Below are positions 1-8,200 of a stretch of DNA of 11,175 nucleotides, piece by piece. Origin of the DNA: Pirellulaceae bacterium (GTDB lineage: Bacteria; Planctomycetota; Planctomycetia; Pirellulales; Pirellulaceae); assembly GCA_020846515.1 (NCBI GenBank), contig JADLDX010001076.1, forward strand, positions 1 to 11,175. The letters are read 5' to 3'. Below the pieces are notes generated by a model that did not search any database, was not told the DNA's origin, and saw only the letters and a program-made list of their open reading frames with translations. Both the position numbers and the translations under genes were made by a program. How positions within the stretch are numbered: position 1 is the first letter of the stretch; each line of letters begins with the position of its first letter.

Positions 1-1267
1 CTTTACTGACCAGCGTACATCGTCCATCCATCACGTAGCTATCAGCAATCTCGACGCGCGGCAACGGACCATCAAAAGGCAATGGTATGCGCCCTATTGC
101 TTCGACAGCCACGACCAAAGGATTAGCGCCCGCCGTATTACAAGCCACTTCAATAACTTGTATCTTGGCACGCGGGACAGGCGGCGTATCCGAATTGTTC
201 TGGGGGTCAGGTTGACGATCCTCTTCTGGAATCGATTTCCAATTGCTAACCTGCACACCGTCGACAAATACTGAACGCACATGAAGTGGTTCGTCCAACT
301 GAACGCGAACACTACCGCTTACTGGCGGCTTGGCTAACTGAAAACGCGCGTTGACCTGGAGGCCTGAGGGTGAAACGACGGTGTCACATTGCGCACGGGC
401 CACGGCCAATCGATAAGGGAATTGACTGCTCTTGCTGGCCGGCGTGAAATTGAGCGTGCATCCATCGCGTCCGGATAACCACACGACATACCAACGTTCT
501 TCGGCGGAGATCGTCGGTATCGTGGCCATCGGCCAGGCTTCGGGCAGAAAACGACCTATTTGTTCGACTGGCGCACAAGGCAGATTGGAGGTCAATGTCG
601 TGTGCAACGGCACGGCCACCAACATGGTAGCCAGAACCGCTTTGGGCACTGCCAGCTCAAGCGTGTGTTGTCCAGAATCTCGACGCCGCGTCTTGGATGT
701 GAAGCCGAACCAGAACTCGGATTGGCTTTCGTTACCAACTATCTTCAGACGCTGGTCATCGACGTAACGCAAATGACGAGTTAACGGAGTCAGTTCACTG
801 GCCAATCCCAAGGGTTCCTCAATGGCCAAGGATGTGCGACCGATGTTCAACGGTTGGCTATTGCCCGGAAGGGCCACTTGCCACATCGATGCGCGACTGG
901 CCAACACTTGATCGCTCCATCGCGCCACATACGTAGCCCGTTGGATACCGGCCGCCTGGCTGGCCGACTGCAGTCGACGGCGTGCGTCTTCTGCCAATAA
1001 TCGCTCTAGTTCAGCCAAGGGAACTGTCAGATAGTCCGTCGTAACCACTTTATCGACATCGCCCTCAGGCACAAAAATACGCATTGCCTCCCAAGTAGGC
1101 GTATCGACGGTTTGGCCCATCACCACCGAAGACAGCATCAGCCATAGGATGCCGCACCAACGCAAACCAAACACCGAGCCCTGACAAAGGCCTTGTTCAA
1201 GACGGCGCATTAGAACCGGACTCTGCTTACCTGAAGTTCGCGCATCGACGATTTGATGAAGATGCAC
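1..1267 (-). CDS. Exported beta-rich protein, 5' part only; paralogue of the gene just upstream
   Basis: An open frame of 422 codons reads from 1267 to the left edge without a stop, so the C-terminus is missing. I start it at the GTG at 1267, one base after the upstream stop (TGA then C then GTG), because a GGAGG lies 8 bases before it. The in-frame ATG at 1210 is the alternative; it has no clear ribosome site but gives a more usual signal peptide. Numbering is from the GTG. Residues 37-50 form a hydrophobic core ending near VVMGQ, consistent with Sec export. A helical stretch follows (80-99), then beta-type sequence with a Pro-rich linker near 325-350. Its segments match the upstream 1243-residue protein in order and nearly at the same positions (64-69 IFVPEG with VYLPDG; 203-220 with 210-226; 413-422 MDGRCTLVSK with HEGTTTLVVP). 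I do not recognise a named family. Function unknown; an envelope role is inferred from export and from its neighbours. Confidence 0.9.
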   Translation of the reverse strand, partial: MHLHQIVDARTSGKQSPVLMRRLEQGLCQGSVFGLRWCGILWLMLSSVVMGQTVDTPTWEAMRIFVPEGDVDKVVTTDYLTVPLAELERLLAEDARRRLQSASQAAGIQRATYVARWSDQVLASRASMWQVALPGNSQPLNIGRTSLAIEEPLGLASELTPLTRHLRYVDDQRLKIVGNESQSEFWFGFTSKTRRRDSGQHTLELAVPKAVLATMLVAVPLHTTLTSNLPCAPVEQIGRFLPEAWPMATIPTISAEERWYVVWLSGRDGCTLNFTPASKSSQFPYRLAVARAQCDTVVSPSGLQVNARFQLAKPPVSGSVRVQLDEPLHVRSVFVDGVQVSNWKSIPEEDRQPDPQNNSDTPPVPRAKIQVIEVACNTAGANPLVVAVEAIGRIPLPFDGPLPRVEIADSYVMDGRCTLVSK

Positions 1268-1268
1268 G

Positions 1269-4200
1269 TCAGGTACCTCCACCGTCGGTGATAATCGGTG
1301 TCTGCGTGCGTGTCGTGGCCACGATTTCACTGGATGCATGCGAGGCGGGGCGAGCGAAAGAATGCTGGTCGCTGGTTTCCAGCATGGCGCTTGTCGGTCG
1401 TGTTGTGAAGACGCTACGTCGTCGAACGCGGCTCTCTACGGCCGCTTGTGTCAAGGCATAAAGCACGACAATCGATAAAGCCACCAGCGAAGTTTGGCCT
1501 AGCAAAATAGCCAAGTCGGGCCACACGGCCGCCAGCGACATGATGCATGCCACCAAAATCAACAGCGCAGCCGGGTGACGAAACGCGCGCGAAAAGGAGA
1601 CCAGCAGCGCACCACCGATGGATAACAAACCGATCGGCAACCAAAGCAACAGTCGCGAAGCCGTCCAAACTTGGAATCCAGCCACCGCGCCATAGCTGCT
1701 GACGACGTAGCGATTGGCTGATTCAGCCAGCGCTTCCTGCGGACTTGCAGAGAGCCATTGTTCAAAATAAGCCTGATCTTTTGGACTGAAGCGTCGCCAC
1801 CACATCCGATCCCAATGCCATTGCCATTCTGCCGTCACCGTGTCGGGCAGTAACACCAAGTGCTGATTGGCAGGTGTGACAAGCTGCCAGTAAAAATGAT
1901 CGAAGCGACGGCAGCCTTCGATTTTTACCGGCACGACTTCCACTTTGTTCAGCCAACCCAGCGAGGTCGCCGATCGCGTCCAAACCTCAATCGTATGCTC
2001 GTCGCCCGGCACCACGTTGCGCAAACTGATCTGCACGCGTCCATCCGTTGAATCAATGCTCCGGTCTTGTTGCACTCCATCGATAGCAACCTGAGGGAGC
2101 AGGTCATACGAAGGCAGACTGAGCGTTATACTTTCCTGATCGGTTTGAAAGCGTGCACAGAAACGGTCCACACGCGTACTGCCACTGATGGCGGTCTGTA
2201 ACCATGCACCACTGACGCGCACGGGCAACGGATCGATGCTATCCAATCGAGTGATTCGCAGCGGCAACGTGTTTTGCGCGGTTGGCAGCTCAAACACAGC
2301 ACTCGTCAAGGGCGACCAGGCAGAGACGGACGCCTGGTCCGCTGGCAATGGATCAGTCGACGTGACCGGTCCTTGGCTGCTGACCTGCCCCAACATCACA
2401 CTCAAACGGCGATCCACATCCATAGTGACCTGAACCGGATTGCGCATGACGACATCGGCCAGGTCTAACTTGACCAACGGCAACTCAATCTCGACATGTT
2501 CCTCTAAGAGTGTGGCCACATTGGTGTTGAGCGCAGCCTCGACCACGCTGCCCAGTGGCACTTGCGATCTGACTTCGATCACCACCTTACCAAACAACTT
2601 GCTTCCACCCACGGCGGTCAATCTGGACACTTGCGAAACTGTGGTACTGGGAACCGTCGGCGGCAGTGGGCCGCCGTCGCTGGACGTAAGTCGATTTTCA
2701 GTGGCTGACGAAGTAGAAGTATTTGATGGTACGTTTGCCGGTGCGTTATTGCCCGATGGTGACGGCAGCGTCGGTGCCTGAGCGGTCAATACCCAAGGAA
2801 CACCGTCCACCAAAACCGACACATCTCGCGCCCCACTGGCATCCAACTGCAACTCTGCCAACGGTTCATTGGCAATTTGCAAATTGAATCGCTGCGTTAG
2901 GAACGCTGAGGTGGTATCCAGTTTGACTTGCACAAACTGCTCGGCAGCTATTCGCCGGGGCAACACTTCGACACGCCCTACCCACACCGGTTTATCGCGA
3001 GCTCCCGACTGAAATCGATAGGCCTGTGTTCGTTCGGCAGGCAGTTGCGGTTGCAGAGCCAGCAGTTGGCTGGCCAACGCGTCCGTTAATAACGATTGAC
3101 TTTTCTCCGCATCCCAATTGACCAATACATTCCCCGCGGATGCCACCAACCAAACTCCCGATGCATGTTCTAGCGGCATTTGATCAGGTGCAAAGACAAC
3201 TACGGTGGGTACGTTTAATTTCAGCGGTTGATCGGCCAAGTCCTTGAGACTCCTGAATGCCACCACACGCCAAAGTTGTTGCTCGCGGCGACCACTGGTG
3301 GATAGCTCAGGATCCAATTGTGAGCTCAGCTTGACTACATTCTTTTCCAAAAATTGCTGCGCCAGGAGTTCGCCTTCTGCATAGGGATTCGCCAGGTCTC
3401 CTATCACCTGTGCGGAATCCAACTGCCAGTCGCCCAACTCCAAACCAATCTCCGGTTGCTGTGTGCGATCAAATGCACATTGCAGCCAGCCGGTCAGTTT
3501 AACTTGTGTGCGATCGATCTCAGCCAGATAAGTCGGTCGAACCTCAGCCAGATTGACCTCACTTCGAAAGCTGACAGTCAATCCTTGTGGTTGGCGATTG
3601 AATCGAAAGATGTATTGCACTTGCTCTTGAATCGGACCGATGCGACTTTGATGGATCAGGTCTGTGCCTTGACCACTAATCCACTTTATTCCCAAGGAAG
3701 CCGGTACCACTAACGTGGTCGTGCCTTCGTGGCGATCCACACTCCGCACGTTGATACCGGGCACCGACATGTTGTTAGTGGACACTTCGGTCCCGGACTT
3801 GGATGGTGTCCATCGCCAACGAATTGGAATTGCTTCCAGTGATGCCAAACCAACTCGCGTCGTCGCGCGCACCAGCAACTTCTGCCGCACAACTGGTGCG
3901 GTTGCTGTGGGAGTAACTGGTACGGGGGCGGCAGGTGCGGCCGACGCATTGGCCTGGGCAGCTGGAAGCGTTGGGTCTTCAGCACTGATGGAGTATTGCT
4001 CAGTAGGCGAAGTCGCACTTTGGATCCACTGTGCTCCCTCGGGCAAGTCGATGATCAACGAATCTACAGTGGCCTCACCGTGGGCGCGCAAGCTGATCTC
4101 AGTGTCAGCTTCCCACGGATCGCGAGGATCGTCGATGCGCAATCGCGTTTTAGAAGTTGCCTCAACAGCACCAACTACTAATTTGCTTTCGTTGGTCGTC

Positions 4201-5000
4201 CGCCAGGAGACATTGATGTCGCCACCTTGGCATTGGATCGAAACCTTACGACTGCCCACGGCCGGTTCTTCGCGCAGAAGTTCACCACCCTGCCCACGCA
4301 CGCTTACATCCTGCGAACTAGGCGGCAACGTCAGTTCGATTGTGGCTAAAGCGACAGGCAATGTAATTTGCAACGACTGTCGTTCACCCTCGGTCTGCAC
4401 GACGGTCTGCCCTACCAGTGTGGCCATGTGCGTTGAATTGGGTTCGGCCTGCAACCACCAGGTGTATCCAGGCTGTTCATTGCGACCAACTTGACACTGC
4501 GACTTGCCCTGACCTTCGAACTTTACGGGCTCCGACAGCAAGCAACTTTGCAATCGCAGTGGTATGTCAGTTACCTTAAGCGCGGTCTCGTTCAAGGTGA
4601 TCCGAACTCGACTACGAATGTCCGCTACATCTCCATTGACTTGAGCTTCGACGGTCAGTTCGTCGAAGGTATAGGTTGGCAAGTCTCCACCCTCGGCGCG
4701 TCGCGCCTGGGCGCGGCTCATGTCCAACAACTCTCCCACACGCATGTTTGGGAAGAAGAAGGGCTTGTTCCTACCGTCGGGCAGATAGACCCGGGCCGAC
4801 AGGTCGAGCGTGCCTTCTTTGAGGACATCAGGATAGGTCGTGATATCGGCCGGCTTGGGCTCGGCAGGTTTCGGTTCCGTGGGTTTGGGTTCCGGCGGCC
4901 GTTCCTCATCCTGAGCCCCGGCGGGACGCGCGGCCAGACAGATGGAACAGGCGACGACCATCAGGCAGAGCCATCGAGTTAAACGCGCAATGTATTCCAT
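1269..5000 (-). CDS. Very large exported, C-terminally membrane-anchored beta-rich protein (1243 aa)
   Basis: Function unknown; I do not recognise a named family. The ATG at 5000 is the first start after an in-frame TAA a few codons upstream, and there is no clear Shine-Dalgarno. Residues 1-29 are a signal peptide (RLTRW, hydrophobic core, cut after AGA); VVAC at 15-18 is a weak lipobox-like alternative. Next comes an EPKPx linker (about 36-51). From about 65 to 1050 the sequence is dominated by alternating hydrophobic beta-strand patterns, broken by Ala/Pro/Thr- and Ser/Pro/Asn-rich linkers near 345-372 and 745-795, which suggests several beta-sandwich modules. A Trp-rich stretch lies at 1058-1071. 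Three membrane helices follow, about 1117-1137, 1142-1162 and 1164-1186. The basic loop SRAFRH and the basic RVRRR place the loop and the 55-residue tail in the cytoplasm, with the bulk outside the inner membrane. The next gene is an apparent paralogue starting one base after this stop. A scaffold or envelope-assembly role is inference only. Confidence 0.95.
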   Translation of the reverse strand: MEYIARLTRWLCLMVVACSICLAARPAGAQDEERPPEPKPTEPKPAEPKPADITTYPDVLKEGTLDLSARVYLPDGRNKPFFFPNMRVGELLDMSRAQARRAEGGDLPTYTFDELTVEAQVNGDVADIRSRVRITLNETALKVTDIPLRLQSCLLSEPVKFEGQGKSQCQVGRNEQPGYTWWLQAEPNSTHMATLVGQTVVQTEGERQSLQITLPVALATIELTLPPSSQDVSVRGQGGELLREEPAVGSRKVSIQCQGGDINVSWRTTNESKLVVGAVEATSKTRLRIDDPRDPWEADTEISLRAHGEATVDSLIIDLPEGAQWIQSATSPTEQYSISAEDPTLPAAQANASAAPAAPVPVTPTATAPVVRQKLLVRATTRVGLASLEAIPIRWRWTPSKSGTEVSTNNMSVPGINVRSVDRHEGTTTLVVPASLGIKWISGQGTDLIHQSRIGPIQEQVQYIFRFNRQPQGLTVSFRSEVNLAEVRPTYLAEIDRTQVKLTGWLQCAFDRTQQPEIGLELGDWQLDSAQVIGDLANPYAEGELLAQQFLEKNVVKLSSQLDPELSTSGRREQQLWRVVAFRSLKDLADQPLKLNVPTVVVFAPDQMPLEHASGVWLVASAGNVLVNWDAEKSQSLLTDALASQLLALQPQLPAERTQAYRFQSGARDKPVWVGRVEVLPRRIAAEQFVQVKLDTTSAFLTQRFNLQIANEPLAELQLDASGARDVSVLVDGVPWVLTAQAPTLPSPSGNNAPANVPSNTSTSSATENRLTSSDGGPLPPTVPSTTVSQVSRLTAVGGSKLFGKVVIEVRSQVPLGSVVEAALNTNVATLLEEHVEIELPLVKLDLADVVMRNPVQVTMDVDRRLSVMLGQVSSQGPVTSTDPLPADQASVSAWSPLTSAVFELPTAQNTLPLRITRLDSIDPLPVRVSGAWLQTAISGSTRVDRFCARFQTDQESITLSLPSYDLLPQVAIDGVQQDRSIDSTDGRVQISLRNVVPGDEHTIEVWTRSATSLGWLNKVEVVPVKIEGCRRFDHFYWQLVTPANQHLVLLPDTVTAEWQWHWDRMWWRRFSPKDQAYFEQWLSASPQEALAESANRYVVSSYGAVAGFQVWTASRLLLWLPIGLLSIGGALLVSFSRAFRHPAALLILVACIMSLAAVWPDLAILLGQTSLVALSIVVLYALTQAAVESRVRRRSVFTTRPTSAMLETSDQHSFARPASHASSEIVATTRTQTPIITDGGGT
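1276..1280 (-). promoter_or_regulatory. Ribosome binding site GGAGG for the coupled downstream gene
   Basis: GGAGG on the minus strand lies 8 bases before the GTG at 1267, inside the last codons (Gly-Gly-Thr) of the upstream gene. It is the only strong Shine-Dalgarno sequence before any gene start here, and it decides the start in favour of GTG. The position fits translational coupling: a ribosome ending at 1269 is already over this site. Confidence 0.6.
4848..4892 (-). repeat. Three 15-bp units encoding an EPKPx linker
   Basis: Just after the signal peptide of the 1243-residue protein, three 15-base units encode EPKPT, EPKPA and EPKPA. Such Glu-Pro-Lys-Pro runs form stiff, extended, charged linkers, as in the periplasmic spacer of TonB. 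The same pentapeptide theme occurs in the first gene of the window at 11047-11166. Confidence 0.8.
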
Positions 5001-5018
5001 CCAAGCGGGACTCGTTTA

Positions 5019-5079
5019 GAGAAGAGATGTGCCCAATAGCGCACCGTAACCAAGGCTCCCTCGCCCAGGCACTCTTCTC
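5019..5079 (-). promoter_or_regulatory. Bulged hairpin in the 5' leader of the 1243-aa gene
   Basis: On the minus strand GAGAAGAG (5079-5072) pairs perfectly with CTCTTCTC (5026-5019). Inside it TGCC (5071-5068) pairs with GGCA (5033-5030), leaving a 3-base CAT bulge and then a few G-T wobble pairs. The structure ends 18 bases before the ATG at 5000, so in the mRNA it could affect ribosome access or stability. No known riboswitch pattern was recognised. Confidence 0.4.
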
Positions 5080-5176
5080 CAGTTTACGCAACCGGCAAAG
5101 CTATTTGAACCAGCAGCCGACCGCTTCTCGACGCAAGGGGCAAGAAATCTCGCCCGAATAACCGTCATATCCGCAC

Positions 5177-5207
5177 TGTCCTGGCGTCAGGTTTTGTTGT
5201 CCTGGCG
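5177..5207. repeat. 10-bp direct repeat, 21 bp apart
   Basis: TGTCCTGGCG occurs at 5177-5186 and again at 5198-5207. The 21-base spacing equals two helical turns, as expected if two protein subunits bind the same DNA face. It lies about 180-210 bases before the start of the 1243-residue gene. A chance repeat is possible in 277 bases, so an operator role is tentative. Confidence 0.3.
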
Positions 5208-5277
5208 ACCAGTTTCGCTGTGAATCGCCAACGTAGGGACAATATGGTGGGATCTGCACCGGCAGCTATCGCTACGA

Positions 5278-8200
5278 CTAACGCTGCCATCGATTGCGAA
5301 GATTCTCTTGCCATTGATTGAATCTTGGCTGGTTCGGGTTTCGCCAGGCAGGTCCAGAACGACCAGGTGTCACCGGTAAACGGGCTTCGTTTATCTGCGA
5401 CCGATCTGCGGAAACTGCCGTCGCAGAGGGAGCCAGATAGGTTGATAGAAAACTCGCCCAGAAACTTCCCAATAGTTGATCCGCCAGGGTAAAGTCACCC
5501 TCACGCATCTTCTCCTTGGCAACGAACATTTGCCCCAGTAGATGCACCTTCTCTTCCGGATGCAGGTACATTCCATAAACGCGCACATCATCGACCCATA
5601 ATTTCCCGACTCCCACCAGATCAACCGCTGCCCGCAGCTCTGCCAAGTCCTCATTGGGCACGTCCGGCACCAACAGTACTAAGGGGCGATGTCCCCAGTC
5701 GACGGCCAACTGCGAACGATCTCGTGTCGCCGCCAATGTCGCGGTCATTCCATCGGTCTTGAGCAAGGAATTGCCAGAGGCGATCGCCTGGCTCATCTGT
5801 CCAGGGGATGCCCCATTCACCGGTACATTCATCTGTCTATTCAATTGTGTATTCGACGATCCAGGGTTGGCCCCCGTCGTAGCCACCGTCGACGACTGGA
5901 ACTCATGCCATCGTTCAAATCGTCGACCGTCGCGGTAGCGACCGATCAACGACAATCGCACAGTTGGTTGCGTTTGGCCCGATGCAGTACGGCACCATAC
6001 CTCTAACGCCAGACGACCAGTGGTGGGCAGGGCGATGCGATCACTTTGGATCCAAGCTGTTGTTGCCCCGCCACCCCGATTCTCTATGCGAACACAACTC
6101 TCTCCGCTTCTGGGTAGCTCATGCTCTCGAGTAATCGAGGTGCTGGGATGGGTGGCCATGGTCCAACCCATTGGTTGGCCATCAGCTCCCCATTTCTCGA
6201 AATCGCCACCGTGCAGTCCTAAGGTTTGCTGTTCGTTTAACTCGCCCGCGCGATCGATCAGAACCTGCAGATCCGCCAGGCGACGTTCCATTCTGTCGAT
6301 CAGACCTTTTTCGGCCGTGGAAGCAATGCTTAGAAGTTCCACCGCGTCTGATTCGACACAGATGCCAACCAATCCATAAGGTGGCATCATGAACTTAATC
6401 GTGGTCGGCTCACCAGCGGACACGACTGTCGGATTGGCCGTATCGCTACTGCCGGTCAGTTGACGCACACGCGTGGCTGGCGCGCATTGCAGTTGCACGA
6501 CAACTTCTTCAGACCACGATGCATTGTTTACAAATTGCAACCAGGTTTCACCGGCATATTGCGCGCGGCGCACGCGTAGCGCGGGACTGATACCCTTGGG
6601 CTTCAAGTCGCGCATCGTTTGCGGAGGCATCGCTTGCAACACGTTCAACAGCGGGCGCACGGAGACCTCTTGGCCGAGTGGTACTAACCAACCACCACTG
6701 ACCAGAAGTTGCACGTCTGCATGGAAAAGTCGATCCACGAGACAGCGACGAGCCCAATCACCGGCACTGGTCGCATGCGGAAAGAGCCAAGTACGACTAC
6801 GATCATTGGCCAGCGGATTGAGTTTATCGAAGTCGGCCAGCCGAAAGCTGGTAGGCAATTGCTGAACGATGGCACCTGCCATCGGACTCGATAACTTACC
6901 ATCCAACTCTGTGTCACTTGCTAATTGAAATGACCAGGCTCTAGCTGGCGGAGAGCGCAGCGGTGAATCGGTTTCCGGGCGGAGCAGCGTCAAGCGATCG
7001 ATGGTCGCCAGGCGATTACCGTCAATGCCACAGCCCAACAGGATATCGCTGGCCGTCAGCGATTGCGAAGCCGCGTTGATAAAGTTGTCGGCCGCTGGTG
7101 GAGTGGCAATTAATTTGGCCGGATTCACGATCAGTCGCGCGTGGTCATTGGCTTGACTGACTTCACCAGCCAGTCGTTCATAAAACTCTGCTAAATGCTG
7201 GCTACGCTCGTTTAAAAAATCCAAACGCACGGTAGTACTTATCAATCGCTTGCGTTCTGCCTCGTCCTTGGGCAGTGCTGTGCCCAAAGAGCGTTCAAAG
7301 CGAGTGATCGAAGCCGCGTCATAACCCCAAGTATCCCCAGCGAAATTAAAATGACTGCGTTCGCTCAAATTGATTTGCACACCGGCAAAACAAGCGTGTT
7401 TGCCATATCGCTCTACCAGTTCACGGACAATCCGTATCAGAGCCGTTTGCACACGCGCGTCGGTGGGATTGTAGAGTAGATTGCGAGACGAGCCCGATGC
7501 CAAACGCGTCGAAGCAGGTCGACCATCCATATCAACCTGATAATAAGCCTGGAGCGATTCCGCCCCGCGGGCCGACGTATCGGGCTGAGCTTCTGTGACG
7601 TAACGTTCTATCTCGGGCAACGCACCTTCTACATCCAATGCTAAGACCAATTTCAAGCCTCGTCGATCGAACTGTCGGCAGATCAACTCTGTCCAATCCT
7701 TGATGTCTGTACAGGCGCCATCGGTCAAGAAAGTACCGCTATCGAACTTATGCGTGGGCGACCAAACTTTGGACGGATAAATTGCTCCACCCTGCGTGGC
7801 GATGGTGACGGTGGCGGTGTTAAAGCCACTCCAGGCGGTGTACTGTGCCAATCGCTCGCTGGCTTCCCAGACCGTGCGCCAACTGTCCAACTCACGTTGT
7901 CCCAATCCATCCAGGCGACGCGCGGCACCAAAGTTCTCCGCCAATAGCGGCTTATCCATGTAGAGTGAGCACATCCGGCGCATGGCCGTGGCGCGCATCA
8001 AACTGGTGGCCTTCAATCCACCTTCGCCAATTTCGTCCACACTAATTTCAGCCAACGCCGCATCCGTTTGCGAGTCTGCGTTGAACACCAATAGATAAGG
8101 CGCAGTGCTCTTAGGCCAAAACACTAACTCATGGGTTGCAAATCGCCCGACGGCTACAGCACCGGCGTCCACAATCATGCCGCTATCCAATTTCAAGCCG

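Larger units (their letters stand above)
5001..5277. other. Intergenic leader region between the two largest genes
   Basis: 277 bases without a supportable gene. It holds a bulged hairpin close to the downstream start (5019-5079) and a 10-base direct repeat (5177-5207). A weak 6-bp stem (GGCAGC/GCTGCC, 5261-5288) spans the stop codon of the upstream gene, but it lacks a T-run and so is not a convincing terminator. I found no sigma-70 promoter with a good -35 and -10 at proper spacing, so whether the 1243-residue gene has its own promoter cannot be said from sequence alone. Confidence 0.6.

Noticed and set aside
3715..4494. Long plus-strand open frame (259 codons) inside the 1243-residue gene
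   Set aside because: It lies fully antisense to a well-supported gene, has no export signal or recognisable domain, and its composition mirrors the coding strand's codon bias.
5261..5288. Hairpin GGCAGC/GCTGCC as terminator of the 1386-residue gene
   Set aside because: Only 6 bp with a 16-base loop, overlapping the stop codon and not followed by a T-run.
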